Assembly (NCBI RefSeq): GCF_003387615.1
Contig: NZ_QUNS01000006.1
Span: 163,958-227,957 of the forward strand
DNA: 64,000 nt
Origin: Tenacibaculum gallaicum
GTDB lineage: Bacteria; Bacteroidota; Bacteroidia; Flavobacteriales; Flavobacteriaceae
Direction: 5' to 3'
Positions 25,892 through 35,635 of this stretch are shown one piece after another (position 1 is the first letter of the stretch; the number at the start of each line of letters is the position of its first letter). The position numbers and the translations under genes were made by a program. The notes beneath the pieces are model-generated. The model was given only the letters and a program-made list of their open reading frames with translations, ran no database searches and was not told the DNA's origin.

Positions 25892-26815
25892 ATGAAAGAA
25901 TCTAAACCGCTTATTATAGCTGCTTTTATTGCCATTTATGTCATTTGGGGATCAACCTATTTGTTAAATAAAATTGTTGTAACAGAGGTTTCTCCGTTGT
26001 TGTTAGCTGCTATTCGATTCTCTATATCGGGAGTGCTAATTATGTTAATTGCTAAGCTTTTAAAAAGATCAATTAAAGTAACTAAGAAACAACTTTTAAA
26101 TTCTGCGATAGCAGGTTTCCTTTTTTTAGTATATGGAAATGGAATGTTTGTTTGGGCATTAAAGTTTGTAGATAGCGGTTTGGGGGCTTTATTAGCTGCA
26201 ACACAGCCTTTATTTGTTTTATTACTTCTACGTTTAATTGATGGAAAAAAAATGCAAAGACAATCAATTATTGGAGTTATTTTAGGAATCATAGGAATGT
26301 ACTTGTTGGTAAGTCAAAATGAAATAACTACTTCAAAAGATATGCTAATAGGGGTTTTTATGATTTTTTCTTGTGTCTTAAGTTGGAGTTATGGTAGTGT
26401 TTTTGTAGCCAAAGCTACACTTCCTAAAAACTTTTTTGTAAGTACAGGCTATCAAATGCTTTTTGCAGGAGTTTTCCTTTTTATAGGTTCAGTTTTATTA
26501 AAGGAAACTTGGTCTTCACCCCTAGATTGGTCTTTTAAAGCACAAGGAGCTATGTTTTTATTAATTGCTTTTGGAAGTATTGTTGCATTTACATCTTTTA
26601 ATTATTTATTAAAAATTGTTCCAACAGAAAAAGTATCAACATCAGCGTATGTAAATCCTGTTGTAGCCTTATTTTTAGGATGGTATTTTTTAGATGAAAC
26701 TTTAACAACACAGTCTGTTGTAGCATCTATTGTATTATTATCAGGAGTTTATTTTATTACATCAAGAAAACGAATATCTAAACTTAAAGTAACTAGTAAA
26801 CCACAAAAAGTTTGA
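25892..26815 (+). CDS. EamA/DMT family transporter
   Basis: 307 residues with ten predicted membrane helices in two EamA repeats. It opens with IYVIWGSTYLLNKIVV and the second repeat starts near residue 150. The C-terminal signature is TSAYVNPVVALFLGWYFLDE. It exports metabolites or amino acids from the inner membrane; substrate unknown. It is followed by a convergent lipoprotein gene. Confidence 0.88.
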   Translation: MKESKPLIIAAFIAIYVIWGSTYLLNKIVVTEVSPLLLAAIRFSISGVLIMLIAKLLKRSIKVTKKQLLNSAIAGFLFLVYGNGMFVWALKFVDSGLGALLAATQPLFVLLLLRLIDGKKMQRQSIIGVILGIIGMYLLVSQNEITTSKDMLIGVFMIFSCVLSWSYGSVFVAKATLPKNFFVSTGYQMLFAGVFLFIGSVLLKETWSSPLDWSFKAQGAMFLLIAFGSIVAFTSFNYLLKIVPTEKVSTSAYVNPVVALFLGWYFLDETLTTQSVVASIVLLSGVYFITSRKRISKLKVTSKPQKV

Positions 26816-26831
26816 TTTATAGTTTAATAAA

Positions 26832-26854
26832 GTGTATTTATGTTTTTAATACAC
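26832..26854. terminator. weak bidirectional terminator between convergent genes
   Basis: GTGTAT (26832-26837) / ATACAC (26849-26854) with an 11-nt loop. T-rich sequence follows on the minus strand. Confidence 0.4.
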
Positions 26855-26867
26855 CAAGTATTTAAAA

Positions 26868-27266
26868 CTATGTTCCCTCACCTGATAGATTAATAACCAA
26901 TTCTCCCACCTCATGCCTTATTACAATGATTCCTTTTCTAGTACCCAATTGTGTTGGAGTAAAAATAACATCAAAGTGAGTGTCTTTTGTAATACTTGTA
27001 CCTATTGATAAACCACTAATATGAAAGTCTTCATAATGTTGACCTTTAACTTTTATTCCAGTTACTCTTATATCTAAATCACATTCATTTATCATTTCAA
27101 TTTCTATATAGTTACTTGTATAGATTTTAGCTTCTAATTTATAATAATCATCTTCAAAAGCTATGTCGACATCAATACAAGAAGGTGTATCTTCTTCAAC
27201 TTCAAAACAAGATGTAAATGTGATTAAAGTGAATAGGAGTAAAAAAGAGAATTTGAAAAATTTCAT
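26868..27266 (-). CDS. lipoprotein with a choice-of-anchor/ASH-like beta domain
   Basis: 132 residues. Lipoprotein signal with Cys in LITFTSC near residue 20. The rest is beta-rich and looks like one Ig-like ASH or choice-of-anchor D domain: IEIEMINECDLDIRVTGIKV, then FDVIFTPTQLGTRKGIIVIR and a C-terminal NLSGEGT. No enzyme motif. Function unknown; probably an envelope accessory protein. Confidence 0.65.
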   Translation of the reverse strand: MKFFKFSFLLLFTLITFTSCFEVEEDTPSCIDVDIAFEDDYYKLEAKIYTSNYIEIEMINECDLDIRVTGIKVKGQHYEDFHISGLSIGTSITKDTHFDVIFTPTQLGTRKGIIVIRHEVGELVINLSGEGT

Positions 27267-27307
27267 AGTTTTTTAGTCAGTAAATTTAATTAGGAATTTG
27301 AAATACA

Positions 27308-28129
27308 CTAATTATTCCACCAAACCACAAAAAACTTAAAAAGTTCGCCGTTTGGTTTTTTTAGCCAACAAAGAGGAGCATTTTCTTCGTTTAAAAATTG
27401 ATGAAGTTTATTTTGAAAAGCTTCATAAGTTAACCAGTTAATATTTGAATGTGGATTTACTAACCAGTTATGTTTAGTTGGAATATAGAATTTACAATCG
27501 GAAAATTGTTGTAGCTCTTTCGGATAGATGTAAAACCCATAAATACACTCATTATTTAGTTGTTTAAAGCTTTTTCCGAAGTCCTTTAAAGGAACAAATA
27601 ATTGTGCTTTAAAATATACTTGTTGTACTATTTCATCAACATTTAATTTTAATTCATCTAGGTAACTTTTAGTATAATGGGAGTAGAGTAGAGGTAATTG
27701 TTTTTCTTGAAGTTTGGTTAATTTTTGTATAAGAGAATCTCGTCTATTTGGTCCAATCCAATGTTCAATTTCAGAATTTCCAACAGAAGCATCATATAAA
27801 TAGAATTTATAAATAATTTCTAAGTGAATTGGGTTTTCGTTTTTCAAGAGTAAACAATCTAACTCACCAACAGTTATCTTTTCTCGTTGAATTTGAATGT
27901 TTTCAGCAAGGATTGATACAGTTTTATCTTGACTTAGTTCAAGAGAAACAAAACGTTCCACCAATTTACCCAAACGTAGTTTTTGTGTGATTTCTTGATT
28001 AAAAGAAGTTGTTTGGGTAGTTAAAGTAGGGTATTGCTCTAAATCAAAAACACCTTTTCCATACCATAGAAAAGGTGTTTTAAAAAATCCTTCGTACTGT
28101 AATTGTAAATCTTTTTGTTTTTGATACAT
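27308..28129 (-). CDS. DUF1853 family protein
   Basis: 273 residues. The N-terminus (LQYEGFFKTPFLW) and the motifs ELDCLLLKNENPIHLEIIYKFYLYD and HWIGPNRRDSL fit DUF1853, which has a PD-(D/E)XK-like core. The biological role is not established to my knowledge. It follows ompH by 7 nt on the minus strand. Confidence 0.75.
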   Translation of the reverse strand: MYQKQKDLQLQYEGFFKTPFLWYGKGVFDLEQYPTLTTQTTSFNQEITQKLRLGKLVERFVSLELSQDKTVSILAENIQIQREKITVGELDCLLLKNENPIHLEIIYKFYLYDASVGNSEIEHWIGPNRRDSLIQKLTKLQEKQLPLLYSHYTKSYLDELKLNVDEIVQQVYFKAQLFVPLKDFGKSFKQLNNECIYGFYIYPKELQQFSDCKFYIPTKHNWLVNPHSNINWLTYEAFQNKLHQFLNEENAPLCWLKKPNGELFKFFVVWWNN

Positions 28130-28136
28130 AAAAGAA

Positions 28137-28640
28137 TTACTCTTTAATTCCTAGTTTATCTAATACTAATTGAGTGATATCAAAGCGTTCATCAATATAT
28201 CCAAATTCGTTTCCAGTTGTTGTTAAAATTTGAGTATATCCGTTTGCTTTAGCTACTTCAGCAATTACTTCTCTTAGCTTTTTATATAAAGGTCGTAAAC
28301 TCTGATCTCTTTGTACTTGCATCATAGTAGTTCCATTTTGACGAAATTTTCCCATTTCTTGTTCAAGGGTTCTTAATTCTTGAATTCTAGCTTTCTTATC
28401 CTCTTCCGTCATTAGTTTTTCTTCAGCCTTAAAAGAATCAACCTTAGTTTTATATTCTGTAGCTTTTATTTGAAAACTAGAGTCTAGTTTTTTACCGTAG
28501 CTTTCTACTCGTTGTAAAACTCCTTTCATCTGTGGCATTTTACTAATGATTAATTCGCTATCAACAGTACCTACTTTAGTTTGAGCATTTGAAAACCCGA
28601 TAAAAAATAAAGCAAGTATAAAAGTGATTTTTAGTTTCAT
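28137..28640 (-). CDS. OmpH/Skp family periplasmic chaperone
   Basis: 167 residues with a cleavable signal (ALFFIGFSNAQ). The mature part is a long alpha-helical coiled coil (KLDSSFQIKATEYKTKVDSF and following) with the Skp end strand ITTTGNEFGYIDERFDIT. It escorts unfolded outer-membrane proteins across the periplasm. It lies 58 nt downstream of miaA in the same orientation. Confidence 0.9.
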   Translation of the reverse strand: MKLKITFILALFFIGFSNAQTKVGTVDSELIISKMPQMKGVLQRVESYGKKLDSSFQIKATEYKTKVDSFKAEEKLMTEEDKKARIQELRTLEQEMGKFRQNGTTMMQVQRDQSLRPLYKKLREVIAEVAKANGYTQILTTTGNEFGYIDERFDITQLVLDKLGIKE

Positions 28641-28698
28641 GTATTTCTGTTTTTTGACAAATATAAAAAAGTGATTTTTGTGGTGTTCTTAAAAAGCG

Positions 28699-29607
28699 TT
28701 AAAGTTTATTTTCAATAGTTTTTATAATATCTTGAATATCTTCCTGAAAATCAAACCATAAAATGTTTTTTTCTTTACGAAACCAAGTTCCTTGTCGCTT
28801 GGCAAATCTTCTTGAGTTTTTCTTAATTTCTTCTACAGCAAATTCTTTAGTAAAGTTATCTTCAAAATACTCAAATAACTCTCTGTATCCTACCGTTTGT
28901 AGTGCATTTAGGTTTTTATGAGAGTGTAGTTTTTTGGCTTCTTCTAGTAAACCTTTTTCAATCATAATGTCTACGCGACGATTAATACGATCGTACAGAA
29001 TCTCTCTGTCTGCCGTTAATCCTATTTTGATGGATTGAAAATTACGAGGAGCTTTTGGCTTCTTTTTAAAAGAACTATATGTTTTTTGGGTACCAATACA
29101 AATTTCTAAAGCACGAATTAATCGATGTGGGTTATCAATAGCAATCGTATTATAAGCTTCAATATCAAGTTCTTTTAATCTTTTTTGAAGATACTCTATT
29201 CCTTCATGCTCTAAATCGGTAGCTAAATCAATTCTTATTTGTGGGTTTACATCAGGAAAATAATCTAAACCTTTTAAAACAGCATCTACATATAAACCAC
29301 TTCCGCCCACCATAATTTGCATAGGGTTTTTGGTAAATAATTCATCTAGTTTAGCCAATGCGTCTTTTTCAAACTGACCTACTGAATAGTCTTCAAAAAT
29401 ACTCCTATTTTGGATAAAATGATGTGGAGCTGTAGCTAGCTCTTCAGAATTAGGAACAGCGGTTCCTATAGTCATTTCTTTATAAAATTGACGAGAATCA
29501 CACGAAATAATATCACATTTAAAGTGTTGTGCTAATTTAATACTAAGTGCTGTTTTACCAATAGCCGTAGCTCCAACAATTGTAATCAACGTATTTTTTT
29601 GTGACAT
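28699..29607 (-). CDS. miaA: tRNA dimethylallyltransferase
   Basis: 302 residues, normal length. P-loop VGATAIGKTALS at about 10-21, then ISCDSRQFYKEMTIGTAVP, MVGGSGLYVDAVLKGLD and the RRFAKRQGTWFRKEK tRNA-binding segment. It prenylates A37 of tRNAs reading U-starting codons. It begins 1 nt from the stop of the ion-channel gene, so the two are cotranscribed. Confidence 0.96.
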   Translation of the reverse strand: MSQKNTLITIVGATAIGKTALSIKLAQHFKCDIISCDSRQFYKEMTIGTAVPNSEELATAPHHFIQNRSIFEDYSVGQFEKDALAKLDELFTKNPMQIMVGGSGLYVDAVLKGLDYFPDVNPQIRIDLATDLEHEGIEYLQKRLKELDIEAYNTIAIDNPHRLIRALEICIGTQKTYSSFKKKPKAPRNFQSIKIGLTADREILYDRINRRVDIMIEKGLLEEAKKLHSHKNLNALQTVGYRELFEYFEDNFTKEFAVEEIKKNSRRFAKRQGTWFRKEKNILWFDFQEDIQDIIKTIENKL

Positions 29608-30423
29608 TTAGTTCAGTTTTGTTCCGCAATGATAACAAAATTCTGCCTCATCTTTATGTTCTTCATACGAGCAATTTGGACAAGATTGTGTGTTTAGGTG
29701 TACTTTTTTTTTAGTCATTTCAGAACTTACTATTCCTGTAGGAATTGCAATAATAGCATATCCAATAATCACCGTAATACTTGCAATAAACTGTCCTAAA
29801 GCAGTTTGAGGAGCTATATCTCCATAACCAACAGTGGTAAGTGTTACTATTGACCAGTAAATACTTCTAGGAATACTTGTAAAACCGTTATCAGCACCTT
29901 CAATAAAATACATTACTGAGCCTAAAATGATACAGATAATCAATACGAAATAAAGGAATACTCCGATTTTAGCTTTACTGGCATTTAATGCTTTTATTAA
30001 TTGATTTGACTCACCAATATATCTAGATACTTTTAAAATTCTAAAAACTCTTAATAAACGTAACGCTCTTAAGGCTATTAAACTACTGTGTGTACCTACA
30101 AAGAAGAATGTTAGGTACATAGGAATGGTAGAAAGTAAATCTATAATACCATAAAAACTAAAAACATATTTTGTAGGCTTGTTTATTGAAATAATTCGAA
30201 GGATATATTCAATGGAAAAAAAAATGGTAATGATCCATTCAGACACGTATAGGAAATCATGGTGTTTATTATCAAAACTTTCTATACTTTCAAGCATAAC
30301 AAGTATGATACTTGCCAAAATTGCAAATAATAAGACTATATCAAATAGCCTACCAGCAGGGGTATCTGCTTCATAGATTACTTCATGCAATTTATCTCTC
30401 CAATTAAGTGTTTTATTATCCAA
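29608..30423 (-). CDS. voltage-gated-type potassium channel with C-terminal zinc ribbon
   Basis: 271 residues. Six membrane helices: S1-S4 are in about 22-140, with an arginine-rich S4 (LIALRALRLLRVFRILKVSR). The pore loop carries the potassium selectivity filter TLTTVGYGD near residue 198. The C-terminus ends with CxxC...CxxC (SCPNC and CYHCG), a small zinc ribbon. It is probably an inner-membrane K+ channel. The start of miaA lies directly after its stop. Confidence 0.9.
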   Translation of the reverse strand: MDNKTLNWRDKLHEVIYEADTPAGRLFDIVLLFAILASIILVMLESIESFDNKHHDFLYVSEWIITIFFSIEYILRIISINKPTKYVFSFYGIIDLLSTIPMYLTFFFVGTHSSLIALRALRLLRVFRILKVSRYIGESNQLIKALNASKAKIGVFLYFVLIICIILGSVMYFIEGADNGFTSIPRSIYWSIVTLTTVGYGDIAPQTALGQFIASITVIIGYAIIAIPTGIVSSEMTKKKVHLNTQSCPNCSYEEHKDEAEFCYHCGTKLN

Positions 30424-30455
30424 AAGATCAGGGTTTTGAATGCTTTAAAGCAATA

Positions 30456-31553
30456 TTACAAATTATTTTCAACTTGTAATCGTACTATTTTAGACACTTT
30501 ATTTTTTAATAAATAGTTTTTAATTATTGTTTTAGCCAACTCTTTGTTTTCAATAGGGGTTAGCATAGATTTTAAAATAGGTATTTGGTTTTCTTGAAAA
30601 GCAAGATTGGTATAGGTATATCCTACAACTTCGTTTTTTTCAATTAAAATTACAGCATGCTCTTCAGGTGTTCTACCTTTATCAATAATAAGCATATCAT
30701 CGTGATTAAAATTCTTATCTGTAATTTTTCTTTTTCTTATGATGTTATATTTAGGTCTTAATTTTTCAAGCTCTAAATGGTATTTTAAACGCGTAAAAAG
30801 CATATTTCCTGTTTCTTCATAAGAAACTTTGGTTACTCTTTTTATTACTTTTAAAGCTTTTCTGGTTTCTTTTAAAAAGAGCTTGTTTGTTTCTTGTTTA
30901 ACATTTTTACCTCTACCGATAAAAATGATAGTTCCCTCATTATTATGTACATAAAATATACCTTCCTTTTCAGGTAAACTATCTAATATTCTTTGAAAAC
31001 GAAATTTTTCGTGTCTATTGTCAAAATACTTTATAGATTGTTGAATAATTTTTTTCTCAACATCTTTATCTATTAACAGTTTGAATAGTTGTATAGTGGC
31101 TAATGCATCGCCCGTTGCTCTATGGCGATCAGACATTGGAATTCCTAAAAATTTACATAATTTACCAAGGCTATGAGATGGTGACTCAGGAATTAGTTTT
31201 TTGCTTAAACTAACTGTACAAAGTGTATTTCGTTTGTATGCATACCCTAATCGGTCAAATTCGGTACGAAGAATACGGTAATCAAAATTAGCATTGTGTG
31301 CTACAATAAAACAATCTTGAGTTATTTCAACAATTCTTTTCGCTATTTCATAAAATTTAGGTGCATTTCGCAACATTTTGTTATTAATACCGGTAAGTTT
31401 TACAACAAATTCTTGAATTTCCTTTTCTGGATTTACTAAACTAATGAATTGATCTACAATTTGATGTCCATCATATTTATAGATAGCAATTTCTGTAATT
31501 CCTTCTTCGTTATATTTTCCTCCAGTAGTTTCAATGTCTAAAATAGCGTACAA
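30456..31553 (-). CDS. exonuclease domain protein with degenerate GIY-YIG region
   Basis: 365 residues. The N-terminal DnaQ-like 3'-5' exonuclease (about 1-170) has Exo I ILDIETTG, Exo II HNANFDYRIL and Exo III HRATGDALAT. It is followed by a GIY-YIG-like region where the signature reads GIFYVHN and FIGRGKN. The architecture resembles polymerase III epsilon fused to a UvrC-like nuclease, common in Bacteroidota. The second domain may be inactive. The downstream gene on the same strand is the ion channel (32 nt gap). Confidence 0.85.
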   Translation of the reverse strand: MYAILDIETTGGKYNEEGITEIAIYKYDGHQIVDQFISLVNPEKEIQEFVVKLTGINNKMLRNAPKFYEIAKRIVEITQDCFIVAHNANFDYRILRTEFDRLGYAYKRNTLCTVSLSKKLIPESPSHSLGKLCKFLGIPMSDRHRATGDALATIQLFKLLIDKDVEKKIIQQSIKYFDNRHEKFRFQRILDSLPEKEGIFYVHNNEGTIIFIGRGKNVKQETNKLFLKETRKALKVIKRVTKVSYEETGNMLFTRLKYHLELEKLRPKYNIIRKRKITDKNFNHDDMLIIDKGRTPEEHAVILIEKNEVVGYTYTNLAFQENQIPILKSMLTPIENKELAKTIIKNYLLKNKVSKIVRLQVENNL

Positions 31554-31586
31554 ATCTCTCCCTTTTTTAAGCTGACTTATGTAAAT

Positions 31587-32255
31587 CTAAGCAATATAAT
31601 TTCTAACTCCAAAAATAGAGCTTCCTATTCGTACCATAGTACTACCATTTTTAATGGCTAATTTATAATCTCCACTCATTCCCATTGAAAGGATTGATAA
31701 ATCTGAGTATTTTTCCTGATTCTTATTGAAGAAACTAGCTAATGATGAAAATTCATCTTGTAATTGCTTTTGGTTGTTTGTAAAGGTAGCCATCCCCATT
31801 AGGCCTACAATTTTTACATTTTCTAACTCTTTGAATTCATCTGAAGCTAAAATATCTTCAATATCAGTAAATGGTAACCCAAACTTGGTATCTTCTTTAG
31901 CAATTCGAGCTTGTAACAAACAATTGATAACTCTATTATGCTTTTTAGCCTGTTTATTTATTTCTTTTAGTGTTTTAAAGCTGTCGACTCCATGAATTAA
32001 ATCAACAAAATGGGCCATGTACTTTACCTTATTACGTTGTAAATGCCCAATCATATGCCATTTTATGTCTTTAGGTAATTCATCGTATTTAGCTACCATT
32101 TCTTGAATTTTATTTTCACCAAATACTCGTTGACCAGCATCATAGGCTTCTTGTAAATCAGTGATAGGTTTGGTTTTAGAAACAGCAACTAATGTTACGC
32201 TTTCTGGTAGTGTTGATTTTATTTTTTGAAGATTTCCCTTAATTCCTGTAATCAT
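31587..32255 (-). CDS. YggS family PLP homeostasis protein
   Basis: 222 residues, a PLP-binding TIM barrel without decarboxylase domain. The PLP lysine is in LVAVSKTKP near residue 27. Further motifs are FGENKIQE, WHMIGHLQRNK and LSMGMSGDYKLAI with MVRIGSSIFG at the end. It buffers free PLP and affects amino-acid homeostasis. It sits in the minus-strand cluster with DUF1015 and serC. Confidence 0.93.
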   Translation of the reverse strand: MITGIKGNLQKIKSTLPESVTLVAVSKTKPITDLQEAYDAGQRVFGENKIQEMVAKYDELPKDIKWHMIGHLQRNKVKYMAHFVDLIHGVDSFKTLKEINKQAKKHNRVINCLLQARIAKEDTKFGLPFTDIEDILASDEFKELENVKIVGLMGMATFTNNQKQLQDEFSSLASFFNKNQEKYSDLSILSMGMSGDYKLAIKNGSTMVRIGSSIFGVRNYIA

Positions 32256-32279
32256 AATAATTGTGTGTCAAACATTGAA

Positions 32280-33518
32280 CTAAAACTCATAAATAGTTAA
32301 AGCACTTCTTAATTTTGGTTCTATGTACGTAGTTTTTGGTGGCATCATTAAACCAGCATCAACAATGGTTTTTAGTTCTTGAATATTAGTAGGTAACATT
32401 CCAAAAGAAACTTTAAACTGACCACTGTCAACCTTTGTTTTTAATTCTAATCCGTCAGATTTGTCTTGAGAGTATACAATTTTAGAAGCATTTCTAATAT
32501 CATTTATTCCTAAAATGGGCTCTAAAACAGTTGTATATAAAATATAAGCATCTAATTCACTCAAACAATCAGTAAATTCATAAGCTGACTTACGTAAGTA
32601 TAACGCGTAAAATTCTCCATTCAAATACATACTAAAATGATGTCTCTCTTTAGGTCTGTATAATTCTTGTCCACGGTTTTCAATTCTAAAATAAGTATCT
32701 AACTCCATTAAAAGTCCTTCAGGAGTTAATCCATTTAAGTCTTTGATGAACCTATTAAACTCATAAATTTTCACTTGACTTTCTGGTAACAGATAACTCA
32801 TAAAAAAGTTATAATCTTCTTTTCCTGTATGTTCAGGGTTGCTTTTAGCTAAACCTTGAGCTAATAAACAAGAAGATGTTGAGCGATGATGTCCATCAGC
32901 AATATATAGCGTATTAACCTCTTTAAAAGCTTTTGCTATCTGTTCCACATCATTTTTATCGTGTATAATCCATAAAAAATGTAAGTCTTTATCTGATGTT
33001 GAAAATTCGTACTCAGCTCTATCTTTCTGATATTTTTCTATGATTGAATTAATCACATCATTATCAGGGTAGGTGAGTAGTACAGGTTCTGCATTAAAGC
33101 CTGTGTTTTTTAGGTAATTTTCAAATAGTAATTCACGTTCTTTTAGAGTGTCTTCGTGCTTTTTAATTACTTCATTATTATAATCTTCAACAGAAGTAGC
33201 TGCAATTATTCCGCAGAAGTTATCATTAGGTGTTCTTTTTTGATAAACATAATAAGCAGGAGCTTCATCTTGTTTAAAAACCTCGTTTTCTTTGAATTCT
33301 AAGTAGCGATTATGTACCAATTTAAAACGCTGTTCTCCTGTTATATCTTGTTTGTGATATTTATAACCTGGGTTGATTACATGTAAAAAAGTATACGGAT
33401 TAAAATCAAGTTTAGCTCCGATTTCCGCAGGTGTATAAATTTCATAAGATTTAGAAGATACTAAAGCAACTTTATCACGTGTAGCTCTAACAGCTTTAAA
33501 TGGTTTTACAATAGCCAT
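32280..33518 (-). CDS. DUF1015 family protein
   Basis: 412 residues, the full usual length. The N-terminus MAIVKPFKAVRATRDKVALV and the run YIADGHHRSTSS are the hallmarks of DUF1015 (also called SpsO-like kinases in some contexts). In many genomes, as here, it sits next to serC and a phosphoglycerate dehydrogenase-type gene, so a link to serine metabolism is likely but is inference. It begins 3 nt after the stop of the 2-hydroxyacid dehydrogenase gene. Confidence 0.88.
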   Translation of the reverse strand: MAIVKPFKAVRATRDKVALVSSKSYEIYTPAEIGAKLDFNPYTFLHVINPGYKYHKQDITGEQRFKLVHNRYLEFKENEVFKQDEAPAYYVYQKRTPNDNFCGIIAATSVEDYNNEVIKKHEDTLKERELLFENYLKNTGFNAEPVLLTYPDNDVINSIIEKYQKDRAEYEFSTSDKDLHFLWIIHDKNDVEQIAKAFKEVNTLYIADGHHRSTSSCLLAQGLAKSNPEHTGKEDYNFFMSYLLPESQVKIYEFNRFIKDLNGLTPEGLLMELDTYFRIENRGQELYRPKERHHFSMYLNGEFYALYLRKSAYEFTDCLSELDAYILYTTVLEPILGINDIRNASKIVYSQDKSDGLELKTKVDSGQFKVSFGMLPTNIQELKTIVDAGLMMPPKTTYIEPKLRSALTIYEF

Positions 33519-33521
33519 ATA

Positions 33522-34475
33522 TTATTCGCTTAGTAATTCGATGATTTTATTTGCTAATTCGACCCCAGTTCTATTTTGTGCTTCAATTGTTGAAGCTCCA
33601 ATATGAGGTGTCATCGATATTTCAGGATTCATTAATAATTGGATTTCAGGTCTTGGTTGGCTTTCAAAAACATCTAAACCTGCATATTTAACTTTTCCTC
33701 TTTCTATGGCTTTTACTAAATCAACCTCATTTAAAACACTACCGTGAGACGTATTAATGATTCCTACTCCATCTTTCATTTTATCAAACAAAGAAGTTTC
33801 TATAACGTATCCATCTTGCGGAGGCAAGTGTAGCGTTATAAAATCTGATTTTGATAATAAATTATCTACAGTTTCTGTTTCAATAAAGAAATCTACTGAT
33901 TGTCCATCGAAAAAAGGAATTGTGATAGTTGCATTGTCTATTTCAACATCGGTTGCTATTACTTCCATACCTAGAGCCAGAGCGGTTTTTGCTACTTCTT
34001 GTCCTACCGTATCAAACCCAATAACTCCCAATGTTTTACCTCTTAACTCAGTTCCTTGTGAATACTGCTTTTTTAAGGCATTAAAACGCATATCTCCTTC
34101 TAAAGGCATTTCACGGTTTGATTGGTGTAAAAAACGAACCATTGTAAATAAATGTGCAAATACAAGCTCTGCAATTGAACTAGCAGAAGCATCTTCACTG
34201 TTCACCACATGAACACCATTGTCAATAGCATAATCTATATCAATATTGTCCATTTCTGTTCCAGCACAAGCAATAAGCTTTATACTTGGACATGCATCGA
34301 TTAATTCTTGACGTATTTGTGTAGTATTTCCTACAGCAATAGCATCAATAGTATAATCGTTTATATAGTTTTCTAATTGTTCTTGAGCAACTTTTGTGTT
34401 TATAACTTCAAAACCTTTGTTTTCTAAAGCCTGCATTCCGCTAGCGGAAATCCCTTCGTTTACTAATATCTTCAT
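33522..34475 (-). CDS. D-2-hydroxyacid dehydrogenase (SerA-like) with altered core motifs
   Basis: 317 residues, the normal size, and collinear with short-form phosphoglycerate dehydrogenases. Position next to serC implies a SerA role, oxidising 3-phosphoglycerate. However, the NAD loop reads GFDTVG (153-158) with Asp155 in place of the second Gly of GxGxxG. The substrate loop usually written RGGVGMDN reads CAGTEMDN (70-77). The catalytic-arginine motif NxARGG reads NTSHGS (241-246), with His244 in place of Arg. Glu271 and His291 of the triad remain. Catalysis by the usual mechanism is doubtful, while the intact frame suggests it is still selected. Confidence 0.8.
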   Translation of the reverse strand: MKILVNEGISASGMQALENKGFEVINTKVAQEQLENYINDYTIDAIAVGNTTQIRQELIDACPSIKLIACAGTEMDNIDIDYAIDNGVHVVNSEDASASSIAELVFAHLFTMVRFLHQSNREMPLEGDMRFNALKKQYSQGTELRGKTLGVIGFDTVGQEVAKTALALGMEVIATDVEIDNATITIPFFDGQSVDFFIETETVDNLLSKSDFITLHLPPQDGYVIETSLFDKMKDGVGIINTSHGSVLNEVDLVKAIERGKVKYAGLDVFESQPRPEIQLLMNPEISMTPHIGASTIEAQNRTGVELANKIIELLSE

Positions 34476-34518
34476 CGTTCTTTATATTAAAATGTCATTA
34501 TAAAAAATGACGTTGTAT

Positions 34519-35583
34519 CTAACTTATTCTTTCTAATTCTTGCATTACATCTACTAAAGCTTGAACACTGTATAGGGGTAAAGCGTTATACATACTTGCG
34601 CGGTAACCACCAACACTTCTATGACCACTCAATCCATTAATGTTAGCTTCTTGCCACATTTTATCAAACTTGGCCTGTAAGCTTTCATCCACTAAAGTAA
34701 ATGTAGCGTTCATATGACTTCTGTATTCTGTAGCAGCAACTCCTTTAAATAAAGAGTTTCTATCTATTTCACCATATAATAAAGCTGATTTCTTTTTATT
34801 CACCTTTTCAATGAATTCGATACCTCCTAAATCTTTTAACCATTCTAATGTTAACATAGAAGTATATACTGCAAATACAGGAGGAGTATTAAACATACTT
34901 TCTTTATCTATGATTATCTGATAGTTTAACATTGAAGGTATTTGACGTTCTACTTTCCCTAAAATATCTTCTTTTACTACAACAAGCGTAGTTCCCGCTG
35001 GTCCCATATTTTTTTGAGCTCCCGCATAAATCAAATCAAACTTTGAAAAATCTAATTGACGTGAAAAAATATCAGAACTCATATCACATACCATAGGAAC
35101 TGAAGTTTCAGGAAAACTCTTCATTTGCGTTCCATAAATAGTATTATTACTAGTACAATGGAAATAATCTACATCTGTTGGAACTTTATATGATTGGGGA
35201 ATGTAGTTGAAGTTTTGATCTTTTGAAGAAGCAACCTCTACCAATTCACCAAATAATTTAGCTTCTTTTATAGCTTTATCACTCCAAGTTCCTGTATTTA
35301 AGTAGGCTGCTTTTTTATTTAGCAAATTATAGGCAACCATTAAAAACTGCATACTGGCTCCCCCTTGTAAAAACAATGCTTTATAACCTTTGTTTTCTAA
35401 TCCTAATAATTCTAAAACTAAACTTCTTGCGTTTTCAATTACATCAACAAAAGGTTTACTTCTGTGCGATATTTCGATTAATGACAGGTTATCATTATTG
35501 AAATTGATAACGGCTTCTGATGCTTTTTTTAGTACCTCTTCGGGTAAAATACAAGGCCCTGCACTAAAGTTATGTTTTTTCAT
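34519..35583 (-). CDS. serC: phosphoserine aminotransferase
   Basis: 354 residues, normal length. It has NFSAGPCILP at the start, SHRSKPF, the phosphate-binding LFLQGGASMQF, and the PLP-lysine motif YAGAQKNMGPAG near residue 195. It transfers the amino group from glutamate to 3-phosphohydroxypyruvate in serine synthesis, and also acts in pyridoxal phosphate synthesis. The 2-hydroxyacid dehydrogenase follows after 43 nt. Confidence 0.96.
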   Translation of the reverse strand: MKKHNFSAGPCILPEEVLKKASEAVINFNNDNLSLIEISHRSKPFVDVIENARSLVLELLGLENKGYKALFLQGGASMQFLMVAYNLLNKKAAYLNTGTWSDKAIKEAKLFGELVEVASSKDQNFNYIPQSYKVPTDVDYFHCTSNNTIYGTQMKSFPETSVPMVCDMSSDIFSRQLDFSKFDLIYAGAQKNMGPAGTTLVVVKEDILGKVERQIPSMLNYQIIIDKESMFNTPPVFAVYTSMLTLEWLKDLGGIEFIEKVNKKKSALLYGEIDRNSLFKGVAATEYRSHMNATFTLVDESLQAKFDKMWQEANINGLSGHRSVGGYRASMYNALPLYSVQALVDVMQELERIS

Positions 35584-35635
35584 TTGTGTTGTTGTGTTTT
35601 GCTACACAAAGGTGCAAATTTATATAGAGACTCTT

